This document shows positions 1 to 8,725 of a stretch of 64,000 nucleotides of DNA, piece after piece. The position numbers and the translations under genes were made by a program. Origin of the DNA: an uncultured Lachnospiraceae bacterium (GTDB taxonomy: Bacteria; Bacillota; Clostridia; Lachnospirales; Lachnospiraceae); assembly GCA_944381535.1 (NCBI GenBank), contig CALWLN010000209.1, forward strand, positions 1-64,000. Direction: 5' to 3'. Every line of letters begins with the position of its first letter. The first letter of the stretch is position 1. The notes under the pieces are model-generated. The model searched no databases. It saw only the letters and a program-made list of their open reading frames with translations, and had not been told where the DNA came from.

Positions 1-30
1 CTTTACATTCCACTATGTCACTATTAATTC
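1..30 (-). CRISPR. Single CRISPR repeat at window edge (array lies outside)
   Basis: On the minus strand this 30-mer begins GAATTAATAGTGACAT and ends GTGGAATGTAAAG. The end resembles the conserved 3' tag of type I-B repeats, and the short inverted repeat ACAT/ATGT could form the Cas6 hairpin. It lies on the cas2 side of the operon, where an array is expected. Only one copy is visible, because the array would continue before position 1. Identification rests on position, on the tag, and on degenerate copies at 4443-4539 and 8721-8802. The exact repeat ends cannot be fixed from one copy. Confidence 0.7.
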
Positions 31-217
31 CCGTTCCTCTATACCCCGCATTATGCCTGCATTGTACCACTAATTTCTGTCAACCCACAACATTATCTCT
101 TTTTTCTTTTTCAATTTTATCAAAAAACCTGCCATCAATCAATATACTTCCCAAATTTCCCCAGCCTCCTCTCCGCTGTCGACCTCCCCCTATTTTTGCA
201 CTATCATACATCGACAA
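31..217 (-). promoter_or_regulatory. Probable CRISPR leader
   Basis: This is the noncoding stretch between the cas2 stop and the repeat at 1-30. Read on the minus strand it is rich in A-tracts and contains a consensus -35 hexamer TTGACA (79-84 on the plus strand as TGTCAA), but no well-spaced -10 was found. Its position and composition fit a leader that drives the array and marks the integration end. Confidence 0.5.
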
Positions 218-496
218 TCATAAAAAGAAGCCAATCATATCCTCCTCCTTTCCCCAGAACTCTTTATCCATCCACTTTTCATTTCTGCTTTTAAATATTA
301 TCACCGAGTCCAGGTCCTTATCAATATATCCCTTTAATTCCTGCTGTAATTTCACCAACTGCACTTTAGAAATTTCACCTTCAAATACAGAATTCTGTAT
401 ATGTGATAAATACTTTTTGCAAATTTTAAACACATGATTCCATCTCTTTTTCCCGTTTTCCGTCTGACTTATATCATACACCAACACTACATACAT
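218..496 (-). CDS. cas2: CRISPR-associated endoribonuclease/adaptation protein Cas2
   Basis: A 92-residue protein starting MYVVLVYDIS, the typical Cas2 beta-strand with the conserved Asp of the ferredoxin-like fold (YDI). Cas2 forms the Cas1-Cas2 integrase that inserts new spacers at the leader end. The gene is the last in the cas operon, 3 bp after cas1, and faces the leader and repeat at the window edge. Its length is normal for the family. There is no sign of disruption. Confidence 0.93.
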   Translation of the reverse strand: MYVVLVYDISQTENGKKRWNHVFKICKKYLSHIQNSVFEGEISKVQLVKLQQELKGYIDKDLDSVIIFKSRNEKWMDKEFWGKEEDMIGFFL

Positions 497-499
497 AAC

Positions 500-1492
500 T
501 TACCACCATATACGAAATCCTTCATATTCTTTCTCTCCAATCAAATGTTTTATCAACTTATATGCTTCCAGTCGAATCAAATATTGATAGGACACCTGTT
601 TTCCCAGTTCTTTATGCATAATAGTTGTCTTCAACCGCTTCTCAAACTCAGCCGCAATCAGTTTCGATGCTTCTTTCTTCAAATGCAAAAAGTTTAATTC
701 TTTTGTAAAACTATCTTCCGTAATTTGCTTTCTGTTAAGCAAAGAAAATATCAGTCTATCTCCTATTAACGGTTTAAAAATCTCAGATATATCCAGGCTC
801 AACGAATATCTCCTGGCCCCCGGTTCATGCAAATAACTGATAGTCGGGTTTAACTGTGTATGATAAATTTCGCTCAAAGCTTTTGCGTAAATCAAGGAAT
901 TTACAAATGAAATAAGAGAATTTATCATATTATCCGGCGGGTGCATGACCCTTTTCTCAAATTGAATTTCCTGTTCAATGATAATATTCCATGCCGCATA
1001 ATAATTTTTACGAATATTCCCCTCGACTCCCATCAGTTCATCGATCGACTCAGCTTTTGAGATGTCATTCCGCAAAGAATCTATGTCCCTCATAAATTTA
1101 CTGACGTCTTTTCCTCTCCCATTATAATAACGCAGATTCCTGTAAATACTGTCTGCCGCTGCCTCAATAAACTTTCGGGCTATCACCATTCTTTTCTCAT
1201 AATCAGTGTAGTATGCCACTTGTTTTACCAACAATTGACCCGCCAATAAACTTTCCTTTGGATAAAAGCTTCCCGTATAGAAATTATAATAATTAAAAAA
1301 GTGTATCGGTATCCCGTACTGCGAAATGTAACTCAAAAAAGCCGTATTAAAAGACATTTCTGACATAACATATATATCCGAAATTCTTTCAATAGGAATA
1401 TCCCTCTTTTCCCCTTCATAAGACGTAAACTGCAATGTATTATCTTTTCTTTTCAAATCACCATTGTTATACACATAAAAACTCTGTTTCAT
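500..1492 (-). CDS. cas1: CRISPR-associated integrase Cas1 (type I-B)
   Basis: A 330-residue Cas1, the catalytic subunit of spacer integration. The C-terminal helical domain shows the expected metal-binding His and Asp in YLHEPGARR and SLDISEIFKP, with an upstream acidic segment. I chose the start MKQSFYV because AAGGAGA lies 7-8 bases upstream; a longer reading would overlap cas4. Gene order cas4-cas1-cas2 is the standard adaptation module and all three genes appear intact. Confidence 0.93.
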   Translation of the reverse strand: MKQSFYVYNNGDLKRKDNTLQFTSYEGEKRDIPIERISDIYVMSEMSFNTAFLSYISQYGIPIHFFNYYNFYTGSFYPKESLLAGQLLVKQVAYYTDYEKRMVIARKFIEAAADSIYRNLRYYNGRGKDVSKFMRDIDSLRNDISKAESIDELMGVEGNIRKNYYAAWNIIIEQEIQFEKRVMHPPDNMINSLISFVNSLIYAKALSEIYHTQLNPTISYLHEPGARRYSLSLDISEIFKPLIGDRLIFSLLNRKQITEDSFTKELNFLHLKKEASKLIAAEFEKRLKTTIMHKELGKQVSYQYLIRLEAYKLIKHLIGEKEYEGFRIWW

Positions 1493-1503
1493 TCGTAGTC
1501 TCC

Positions 1504-1998
1504 TTATATCAGACACAAATCATGATAAGCACAATTCTTGCACAGCTTCATTTCTTCCAAGGATGGAGGCGTTTTCATCTTTTGAATTTCTAATATTTCA
1601 CCTATCACCTTTTCTAACTGTTCCTCATCCGTTTTTGTAAGCTCAATAACCAGCGTCTTTTTTAACATCGGGTAATCAATTCTTCCTTTCAATCCATAAA
1701 CGCCTCTCTGCTGCAAATAATATAAATAATACTTTACCTGCCATATTCCTGCTTCTTCCACGGCTTTACTCTTTTTAATCTCGTGTAATTCCTGATGTTC
1801 TTTGATAAAATCAATATTTATAACATTATCAATATTGATATGCTTATCATCTCGTTGGTAACTGTATTCATCCAGGATTTTCCCCAGCATTACATTCTCA
1901 TGCTCTGCCTCCATGTTAATTTGATGGCAAAAATACCACAGCTTTCTTTTACATACAAAATAATAATAAATCATTACTCCTGTGATTCTATGCTCCAT
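1504..1998 (-). CDS. cas4: CRISPR-associated exonuclease Cas4
   Basis: A 164-residue Cas4 of the short (CRISPR-type) class, which trims prespacers and selects the PAM end together with Cas1-Cas2. Four cysteines for an iron-sulfur cluster are visible: one N-terminal (YFVCKRK) and three at the C-terminus in CKNCAYHDLC. The nuclease core segment around LVIELTKTDEEQ is present. An AAAGGAG site precedes the start. It sits 18 bp downstream of cas3 and 11 bp upstream of cas1. Confidence 0.92.
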   Translation of the reverse strand: MEHRITGVMIYYYFVCKRKLWYFCHQINMEAEHENVMLGKILDEYSYQRDDKHINIDNVINIDFIKEHQELHEIKKSKAVEEAGIWQVKYYLYYLQQRGVYGLKGRIDYPMLKKTLVIELTKTDEEQLEKVIGEILEIQKMKTPPSLEEMKLCKNCAYHDLCLI

Positions 1999-2016
1999 AT
2001 AAAACTCCTTTTTATA

Positions 2017-4428
2017 CTAAATAAAACAGCTTTCATCTTCTACTGTATTTAGCAAAAGTCCTCTTCCTTTGGCCGTCACAGGATCAAACTCATATACCAG
2101 ACACGCCCTGTGAATATCGCAAAATTTCTTATTTCCGTTTTCTCCTATTGTGCTTCTGTCAATTCCTTCCGGAAATTTTCCATATAAGTTTATATTTAGT
2201 GTCAACGCATTTAACTTTGCAGAAATCAAATTCCGAATGGATTTTCCTACATGTGGCGTTTGACATAATTCCAGCCCCTTTTGAAAAACAATCTGGTTCT
2301 CACGATAAACAGCATCCGGAACTATGGTAATACTATGAATATTTCTAAACTCTGTATCTGCTTCCTCCTTGCTGTAATCCCATGGGCCGACAACATCAAA
2401 ATGCTTGAGGAAATCCTCAATCTCCGAATAATAACTGCTTTGCTTTATTTCCTCCGTAGCATAGACTTGATTGATGTAATCTGTCTTCATTTTCTCCGTC
2501 AAAGCCTGTCCTTCATATTGTCCCAACTTTTCCAACGAACGGCGATAAAGGAACTCACTATACACACTTTTCTTCCCTACCCCATTCCAATTGACATAGA
2601 CAATGACATTCGCTTCTACCGGTATGTATCTCCATTTTCGATTACATCTTCCCATCCGTTGCAGGAGACTGTCCGCAGTACACATTTCCGTATACAATAA
2701 ATCAAAATCAATATCCAGACTTGCTTCCACAATCTGCGTGGTAATCCAGACCCCTTTCTCCTCCCTGTCATGCGAGAATTCCATAATCTTCTTTTCCAAA
2801 ATTTCTCTATCCTTGCGGAGATACCTTGAATGCAGTAAATACGTGGACGCAAGCTTTTTTTCGATTTCGACGGAAAGCTCCTGAGCCTTCGATACCGTAT
2901 TACAAATTACCAGAACTTTCTTTTTTCTTCCCTGCGCAATAATTTCATCCATATCAAAATCAGATTCCTGTATGGCAACTTTATGCCGGGGCTTTTCCAT
3001 GGCTTCCGAAAAATCCCGAAACTGATACTGCACGCCTTCCCTCAGGCCATAACGCCGCATAAAGTGCTTTAAGACAGGTGGAAATGTTGCTGTCATAATC
3101 GCAAATCGCCCGCCAAGCTCTTGAATTGTTTTTAATCCATAAATAATAGCCGCAATGACTCTGGGAGAATATGCCTGGATTTCATCTATGATCAGTTTGG
3201 AATATTTGAGCGTTGCCGCTAACATTTCCGTACCCGGCGCCTTGTACACAAATTTCAGCAACTGATCTACGGTGCAGACTGTCAACGGCCGCGAAAGGAT
3301 TTTTGCTCTTTCATATTGTTCATATCCCGCCACATCTGTCCCTGCATATTCCTGCAAATATCTCTGCATACTGTCTGAATGCAGCAGAGACACATTTTTA
3401 TAGTCGTATTCCTCTTTAATTCTCTCATAAATCGCATTAGACGATACCTTAAGAGGTAATGTGTAAAATCCTTTCTCTCCGTTCAACCACAGAAGTGCCG
3501 CTTCCGTTTTTCCGGAACCGGTGGGTGCAATCACGATCAGATTTTCATCCGCATGATTCTGCATATATGCTTGTACCTGACGTAATTCGAGCCTCTTTTC
3601 CCGAAACTTAGCCAAAATATTTTTTACCAGTTCCCTCTCTTCCAGGTCCAAATCTTCTTCCGCACTGTCATATCCCGCACTGACCGTATAATCAAATTTA
3701 TTTAACAGCCCCTTAATCACCAGATACTGATTCCACTTCCACCTGTCCTTCTTCTTTATGTAGTTTAATCCCGTTGGATGATTCCGAAACAACAGCTTGG
3801 CTGCATTACGAGTATACGGCTCCCACGCAGCGTTTCCCAGATACTCCTGCATTTGCTTCGTATAAAATTTCCTGCAGTAATCCTCTATCTTATTTTGATC
3901 TAAAATATCATCCCTGGTATGATGATAATACAGGGCAGTGATAAATGCCTCAAAGTCTTTTTCTTCCAGCAAGCTTGATAAATTTAAAAATTCTCTCTCC
4001 GATATGGACATCCCACTCAAAAACCCATGGGGAATTTCCTGTTCGCCGGTAAATTGATCTGCCAACTGTTTTTTCAGTCCCGGATTCACCTTTCGCTGAA
4101 ACAAAAGATTCACCTTCCCCCAATCATGTCTCCGGCAGGCTTCCAAAACTAATATTTTTTCTTTTTCCGTAAAATATCTTCCATATTGCTCCAAAAATTT
4201 TTCACAGCATTTTACAATATCGTCTTCGTGCTCCGACACTGTTATCTGGTGTTCCGATTTCTGTGAACGCAGTTTTTGTATTTCTTCTTCTAATATGGAT
4301 AATTCCCAATCCTCCAAAACATCCTCTAATTCCTGTTTCAATTCGTTTATGGACGCAATGATCTTTTCCTGTTCCTCATGAGAAAAAGTCTTTTTCTTCG
4401 ATTTTGCAAAATATTCCACCTTATACAC
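2017..4428 (-). CDS. cas3: CRISPR-associated nuclease-helicase Cas3
   Basis: An 803-residue Cas3 with an N-terminal HD nuclease domain (RRHDWGK near residue 115) followed by a superfamily 2 helicase: Walker A APTGSGKTEAA, DEIQ in LIIDEIQAY, and the motif III-like MTATFPP. It is recruited by the Cascade complex to degrade target DNA. The start is GTG, with AGAGGGAAG just upstream. The 126-bp gap to cas5 is unusually long for this tight operon and holds two degenerate CRISPR repeats (separate entry). Confidence 0.94.
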   Translation of the reverse strand: MYKVEYFAKSKKKTFSHEEQEKIIASINELKQELEDVLEDWELSILEEEIQKLRSQKSEHQITVSEHEDDIVKCCEKFLEQYGRYFTEKEKILVLEACRRHDWGKVNLLFQRKVNPGLKKQLADQFTGEQEIPHGFLSGMSISEREFLNLSSLLEEKDFEAFITALYYHHTRDDILDQNKIEDYCRKFYTKQMQEYLGNAAWEPYTRNAAKLLFRNHPTGLNYIKKKDRWKWNQYLVIKGLLNKFDYTVSAGYDSAEEDLDLEERELVKNILAKFREKRLELRQVQAYMQNHADENLIVIAPTGSGKTEAALLWLNGEKGFYTLPLKVSSNAIYERIKEEYDYKNVSLLHSDSMQRYLQEYAGTDVAGYEQYERAKILSRPLTVCTVDQLLKFVYKAPGTEMLAATLKYSKLIIDEIQAYSPRVIAAIIYGLKTIQELGGRFAIMTATFPPVLKHFMRRYGLREGVQYQFRDFSEAMEKPRHKVAIQESDFDMDEIIAQGRKKKVLVICNTVSKAQELSVEIEKKLASTYLLHSRYLRKDREILEKKIMEFSHDREEKGVWITTQIVEASLDIDFDLLYTEMCTADSLLQRMGRCNRKWRYIPVEANVIVYVNWNGVGKKSVYSEFLYRRSLEKLGQYEGQALTEKMKTDYINQVYATEEIKQSSYYSEIEDFLKHFDVVGPWDYSKEEADTEFRNIHSITIVPDAVYRENQIVFQKGLELCQTPHVGKSIRNLISAKLNALTLNINLYGKFPEGIDRSTIGENGNKKFCDIHRACLVYEFDPVTAKGRGLLLNTVEDESCFI

Positions 4429-4442
4429 ACTTCCCTCTTAGT

Positions 4443-4539
4443 TTTTACTATTCCACAATTTCTCTATGAAAGCGCTGGTATCCTTCCACGCATCGGCGCT
4501 TAATTCCTGCTTTACATTCCAAAATGTCACTATTAATCA
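4443..4539 (-). CRISPR. Isolated mini-CRISPR (psi-repeat / 36-nt psi-spacer / psi-repeat) inside the cas operon
   Basis: Minus-strand bases 4539-4510 match the repeat at 1-30 at 26 of 30 positions and keep the whole tag GGAATGTAAAG. Bases 4473-4443 match at 23 of 30 with one inserted base. The 36 bases between them are the length of a type I-B spacer. The unit fills the cas5-cas3 gap and is transcribed in the cas direction, so Cas6 could excise a crRNA from the cas mRNA. In the first copy the hairpin is lengthened to ACATT/AATGT. The layout resembles the creA half of CreTA modules and other cas-autoregulatory guide RNAs; function is inferred. Confidence 0.7.
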
Positions 4540-4554
4540 GCCTGCTCTTACACG

Positions 4555-5289
4555 CTAAGCAAATACAATGGCCCCATGTTCTTCCTCACCGCCAAAATCA
4601 TCCACATAGGCTTCTCCCAGACGACCTCCGGCTGGGAAATAATAGGCTTTGATTCTTCCTCCTTCCCGTTTCCATCTTCGCATATTCTGCTTCGTTTTCT
4701 CATACTCTCTCGTCAACGTATAAATTGTGGAAGACTGATTGCCAACTAAACGCTCCTTCTCCGCTTCATCTTCCGGTATGGGAACATATATATTTTGCTT
4801 TACTACCACATCTTCTTCTTTATGAACGTTTACAATATCCACTCGTTCCACATCCAGCAAATCTTCATATCTCCCCAACGAAAGATATCTCGGAGGATTC
4901 TTCAACCCCCGATATACCGTGTCGAAATCTTCTTCCGAAGGCACAATATGAATCACCATATGGTTCTCACATATCAGTTCCACGTTTGCGATTCCTTTGT
5001 ATACACCATACAGTTTATCATCTTCCACACAAATCTGGTGCCGACCTTCCTCATATTTCGCGCCCTTTGAAAAAGAATATCTGGTATACAACTCTGAAAT
5101 TGTCCCGCTGTTCTCTCCCTGAACACTCACCTTCATGGGATGAAATTCCCGAAATTCACAGGCGGCATGAATCATTCCCAGTACGGTCGAATAGGGGGGC
5201 AAAGGAAATGTCTCCTTGATAATAAAGCTGCTTGGCTTCCGATAATTCACGAGATTCTGAAAGCATTGCAGTCTAATCGCTCTCTCCAT
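4555..5289 (-). CDS. cas5: Cascade subunit Cas5 (type I-B)
   Basis: A 244-residue RAMP protein. The N-terminal segment RKPSSFIIKETFPLPPYSTVLGMIHAA is characteristic of Cas5t/Cas5h: after the first strand comes the conserved P-x-P-[PS]-x-[ST]-x-x-G-[ML]-[IL] element. Cas5 caps the 5' handle of the crRNA in the effector complex. Its start overlaps the end of cas7 by 17 bp, which indicates translational coupling. After its stop the operon enters the mini-CRISPR gap before cas3. Confidence 0.88.
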   Translation of the reverse strand: MERAIRLQCFQNLVNYRKPSSFIIKETFPLPPYSTVLGMIHAACEFREFHPMKVSVQGENSGTISELYTRYSFSKGAKYEEGRHQICVEDDKLYGVYKGIANVELICENHMVIHIVPSEEDFDTVYRGLKNPPRYLSLGRYEDLLDVERVDIVNVHKEEDVVVKQNIYVPIPEDEAEKERLVGNQSSTIYTLTREYEKTKQNMRRWKREGGRIKAYYFPAGGRLGEAYVDDFGGEEEHGAIVFA

Positions 5290-6148
5290 AACAGGTATCC
5301 ACTTCCTTCTTTAAATGCTCAAACATTTTTCCTACTGATTCCGCCTTTAATTTTTCTTTTATCTCTTTTTCGTTATCGAAGATATCTGTCATAACACCTG
5401 CATAAGTATGTTCCTTCACCATGGGTGCGTCATCCATAATCTCCAGCAATGTGTTTACGTTAATTTTATTCTTGTCAATTTTAATCCGGTTTTCAAAAAA
5501 CGGATTTTTTAACTGATATCTTCCTCCGATGGCAAACAGCGGACTTAAGTTTTCTCTTCTTCCTTTAATATCTCTATACAGGTAATGCAGGGTATCCAAT
5601 AGCGCTTTTATCCTCCCGGCCTTCTCCTCCGCCGGAATTTGAATATCTCCGTCAAACCCCACTCGATCCAAATCAATGGACATTGTATAAGCATAATATG
5701 AACGGTGAATTTCACTCTGGGCAATTCCATTTTCCAGATTCTGGCGTCTTGCCAATCCCATATTCGTCATAAATTCCAAATCACTCTGATAGGGCTCCAA
5801 CGCAATGGCATTACTCAGACGCGCGACGGCACTTCTTGTGGAGGCTCCGCCTTTCGTTTCATCCTCTTTCGCCGTGGTTTTCATATAGCCAAACAAATCA
5901 ATTTCCGGATAGTCCTTTATGGTAGCAGAGGGCGCAAACTGTACAACCCCGCTCTTTCCATCCACCGGCGTTGTATCCCACACCAACTGCTGAATGATGT
6001 TGTAACGCATTGCCTGCCTAGAAATATAAGAATATTGCGAATATTCACTTGTCATCTTCTTTAAGGTGGTAATATTTCCGATTCCCTCTCCATAATTGGC
6101 GCTCTCAGCTAAAATTACCATTGTAATAGTCAAACCGTTTCTATCCAT
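5273..6148 (-). CDS. cas7: Cascade backbone subunit Cas7 (Cst2/DevR-like)
   Basis: A 291-residue Cas7-family backbone protein that polymerises along the crRNA spacer. The start GLTITMVILAESANYGEG, the R-rich segment around SRQAMRYNIIQ, and the glycine-rich ends fit the Cst2/DevR group of type I-B systems. I chose the start MDRNGL because GGAG lies 9 bases upstream; it overlaps the cas8 end by 8 bp. A longer reading begins further inside cas8 and has no ribosome binding site. Confidence 0.87.
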   Translation of the reverse strand: MDRNGLTITMVILAESANYGEGIGNITTLKKMTSEYSQYSYISRQAMRYNIIQQLVWDTTPVDGKSGVVQFAPSATIKDYPEIDLFGYMKTTAKEDETKGGASTRSAVARLSNAIALEPYQSDLEFMTNMGLARRQNLENGIAQSEIHRSYYAYTMSIDLDRVGFDGDIQIPAEEKAGRIKALLDTLHYLYRDIKGRRENLSPLFAIGGRYQLKNPFFENRIKIDKNKINVNTLLEIMDDAPMVKEHTYAGVMTDIFDNEKEIKEKLKAESVGKMFEHLKKEVDTCYGESD

Positions 6149-7826
6149 TTCCGTTCTCTCCTTTTCTGCTTTCTGCATGGCTTCCTTTCAGCCCCAAAAT
6201 AAATGCGTATCCGTATTCCTGAAATCTTTCCTTATTCCCCAGCATATACACAAATCCGTCCGGTATCAGCAGCTTACTGGAGCTGTAAAGTCTTACGATG
6301 ATATCCATAAATTTTTCTTCATTTTTTACGGCCAGCGCATTCAAAAGCTGATACACGGTTCCTCTCATGCAATCATCCGTACTTACTCCTTTGGCTTCCA
6401 AAATTGCTGTTCTCAAAGCATATCCGCTGTCTCGCATAATTCTTATACTCACTGTAACACCCTTCCTTTCTTTCTCATCTGCGTTTCTTTTGCATACACC
6501 TGTCCACACCTGGATAGTATAAACCCAATAAGCTGCCGGAATCACGCCGTCATTCTTAAGAACTTCCTTCATCAAGCGATTCAACAGCCCATATTGGCTG
6601 CGGTACTGAATGATATTCATCACGGTATGTTCATGGACATTTAAAAATTCATTACCTATTTTTACAAAGGGATGTTCCCCCAACCAATCCAGTCCTGCCA
6701 TCACCTTCTTTTCTTTTAAGATCTGCACGGTGTCTCTTCCCACCATCTGAAGCACATAGTTATCCTCCGGTCGTATCCCTCGGAGAATGACTTGAATATT
6801 GGAGAGCTCCTTCACTTTCTCTTTTAAAATCACATTCAGTAGCCTGGAAAACCATGCAGAATATTTTTCGTTTTCCTCCTTTTGCGCACTCATACCTGCT
6901 TTACTGTCTTTACTGTTTGCCGCTATCATAAGTTCAAGACTCTCATTACAATTAACAAACACAAATTTGTTAGCAAAAAGTTGAAATCCCAAAGGACTTA
7001 GAGCATATACAAACGCACATACCGGACATAAGAAAGCGTCTACCTTACAATCCCAGAAGGCTGACCGCTTCCGGGTAAGATCGTCCGCCATATCTTTCAT
7101 AAAAGCAACAGAAACCTTTTCCTTTGAATCCATAGGCATACCGCAATCAATACACAGTTCTTTCTCTTTTCCACGGCTTTTCTTCCAATAGTTCAGCAAT
7201 GGAACGGAAAACTCCTTTTCAAACAACTCTTTCATGTCCTTCTTGGCATTGGCACGCAACAGGAAACATTTTCCTTCCCAAAATCGATTGATATATGTAT
7301 ACACAATACTCTTCATTGAAAATGTTTCTTTGCACAAAGGCTGTTCCAAAAAAGTTTTCAGTTCTGCCAGACGTTTTTTCAACTCACTTTGCTCTGTTTT
7401 CTCGCTGAGTTTGTCCTTTTTTAAATCCAAATAGATATCCGGTTTCTCCACTCGGTCCCTTATATTTTCAAAACCCGTCTGATAACTGTTTGAGAGCAAC
7501 TTGTCATTGATGTATTTGATATCGTCCTTTTCCGTTTTCTCCGGTTTCCATACTTCCTTTTCCAGCTTCTGCAGGCTGTCCTCAATCTTCTCCAGAATTC
7601 TCTGATAGGTACTTGATGGTCCAAAATATTTCACAAACGCTTGAAAATACATTTCTGTCCAGTCGGCCTGCAGGGCATATTCCGCATTCAACCACAATTC
7701 CTGATCATTTTCCGAGTACCCATAATCCCAGTCTTTCTCCGCGCCAGCCGTTTCCAGCATATAATCCAGGCCGACAATCCCGGCATTTTTCAAGAAATCT
7801 CCCATTGCAATCACAAACTTATCCAA
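6141..7826 (-). CDS. cas8: Cascade large subunit Cas8 (Cst1-like, CXXC-CXXC type)
   Basis: A 561-residue large subunit. It carries two paired-cysteine motifs, CIDC near residue 223 and CPVC near 266, diagnostic of the CXXC-CXXC (Cst1) group of type I-B Cas8 proteins. Cas8 recognises the PAM and recruits Cas3. Translation probably starts at TTG, 8 bases after GGAGG. Assignment to Cst1 rests on the cysteine motifs plus position between cas6 and cas7; overall sequence in this family is poorly conserved. Confidence 0.82.
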   Translation of the reverse strand: MDKFVIAMGDFLKNAGIVGLDYMLETAGAEKDWDYGYSENDQELWLNAEYALQADWTEMYFQAFVKYFGPSSTYQRILEKIEDSLQKLEKEVWKPEKTEKDDIKYINDKLLSNSYQTGFENIRDRVEKPDIYLDLKKDKLSEKTEQSELKKRLAELKTFLEQPLCKETFSMKSIVYTYINRFWEGKCFLLRANAKKDMKELFEKEFSVPLLNYWKKSRGKEKELCIDCGMPMDSKEKVSVAFMKDMADDLTRKRSAFWDCKVDAFLCPVCAFVYALSPLGFQLFANKFVFVNCNESLELMIAANSKDSKAGMSAQKEENEKYSAWFSRLLNVILKEKVKELSNIQVILRGIRPEDNYVLQMVGRDTVQILKEKKVMAGLDWLGEHPFVKIGNEFLNVHEHTVMNIIQYRSQYGLLNRLMKEVLKNDGVIPAAYWVYTIQVWTGVCKRNADEKERKGVTVSIRIMRDSGYALRTAILEAKGVSTDDCMRGTVYQLLNALAVKNEEKFMDIIVRLYSSSKLLIPDGFVYMLGNKERFQEYGYAFILGLKGSHAESRKGENGNG

Positions 7827-7842
7827 ATCGCTTCCCTCCTTC

Positions 7843-8565
7843 CTACCAGATTATCTCAAATTTCCCGTGTCCCTCCGACCGTCTGCTGCCAATCCCGGAC
7901 AAATACAGATAATTCAACAGTTCCGGCTCTCCAATAAGCTTGTAAATTCCGATGTTCGCGTCAATGCTGCGCCCAAAAACGTCTGCCACGATTTTCTTTC
8001 CCTTTATGGGTTCAACAGCAAAACTTTCTGTCGATAACGGAACATCCATTTTACACAGAAGATTTTCTACATTCTCCTTTAAGGTCTCTGCAAATCCCGG
8101 TTGGTCATGGGTATAATAAATGTCCGTATTATCTTCCACATTATGCTTCCGTACGATCAAAGAACTCTGCATTTTCACTACAATTTCATGCTCTGTGATT
8201 TGCTGCCGTTTCTGAGGCCTCACCGATACCAGTTCCATAGAATTTCTGCTCATGGGATACCTTATGCCCCGCATTTTCTTGAATGCGTTGAAAAAATGTA
8301 TCGCCTCTCCCAAATTTGCGTCGGAAAAAAACATCACAAACCGATTTTGGTTCAAAAGGATGGTCTCTTCCTTAAATTGGGCTCCCGGCAGAAAATATGA
8401 AAATACATAACCTTTTATAATGGATTTATGCGCGTCATAAAGACTTTCATACAATTCCATGGCGTAATTCTGTAGGGAAGCCTTTAGAAAGCTTACTATC
8501 AACTTGTCCATCCCACGCGGTAGTTCGGGCCTTTCTAATGCGAAATCCAGTTTTAGCTGAAACAT
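7843..8565 (-). CDS. cas6: CRISPR pre-crRNA endoribonuclease Cas6
   Basis: A 240-residue Cas6 that cuts the repeat hairpin to make crRNAs. The C-terminal glycine-rich loop IGSRRSEGHGKFEI is the RNA-binding signature of the family, and an N-terminal RAMP fold is suggested by FQLKLDF. It is the first gene of the cas operon, with AGGAGG 7 bases before ATG. Besides the array, its likely substrates here include the degenerate repeats at 4443-4539 and 8721-8802. Confidence 0.9.
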   Translation of the reverse strand: MFQLKLDFALERPELPRGMDKLIVSFLKASLQNYAMELYESLYDAHKSIIKGYVFSYFLPGAQFKEETILLNQNRFVMFFSDANLGEAIHFFNAFKKMRGIRYPMSRNSMELVSVRPQKRQQITEHEIVVKMQSSLIVRKHNVEDNTDIYYTHDQPGFAETLKENVENLLCKMDVPLSTESFAVEPIKGKKIVADVFGRSIDANIGIYKLIGEPELLNYLYLSGIGSRRSEGHGKFEIIW

Positions 8566-8596
8566 TGGAATACCTCCTTCCTTTTTTGTTTCTTAC

Positions 8597-8625
8597 AATA
8601 TACCACCTTTTCTCATATATTTCAA
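8597..8625 (-). promoter_or_regulatory. Promoter of the cas operon
   Basis: On the minus strand a -35 TTGAAA (8620-8625) is followed after exactly 17 bases by a -10 TATATT (8597-8602). The expected start is about 25 bases before the cas6 ribosome binding site AGGAGG. No other promoter-like pair was seen between the genes of the operon, so this probably drives all eight cas genes and the embedded mini-CRISPR. Confidence 0.7.
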
Positions 8626-8696
8626 TATATAATAAAAAAATATAAATTACTAGGTTTATTTTTAGTCGCAATATCAAAAATTAATCACCTTTTAAC

Positions 8697-8725
8697 TTGT
8701 ATTATGAAAGAAACTACGTTATAAT
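8697..8725 (+). promoter_or_regulatory. Divergent promoter of the solitary crRNA-like element
   Basis: A plus-strand -35 TTGTAT (8697-8702), a 17-base spacer and a perfect -10 TATAAT (8720-8725) point away from the cas operon. The predicted start near 8732 falls at the first base of the conserved 3' half of the degenerate repeat that follows. The -10 itself occupies the part of that repeat that is not conserved. Confidence 0.65.

Noticed and set aside
31..217. Complete promoter in the CRISPR leader
   Set aside because: A TTGACA is present but no -10 at 16-18 bases; only the leader as a whole is reported.
4438..4530. 30-codon frame from GTG (MTFWNVKQELSADAWKD...) across the cas5-cas3 mini-CRISPR
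   Set aside because: No ribosome binding site; the start lies inside the degenerate repeat; no family resemblance. The repeat/spacer/repeat reading explains the sequence better, though a conserved peptide in relatives would reopen it.
8447..8677. 76-codon minus-strand frame covering the cas promoter
   Set aside because: It overlaps cas6 in another frame and its N-terminal half is promoter DNA; no ribosome binding site.
8668..8685. Possible target of the 8751-8774 guide: minus-strand ATTAATTT matches seed positions 1-5, 7 and 8
   Set aside because: The match is short and AT-only in AT-rich DNA, with no recognised PAM and not overlapping the cas promoter; chance is likely.
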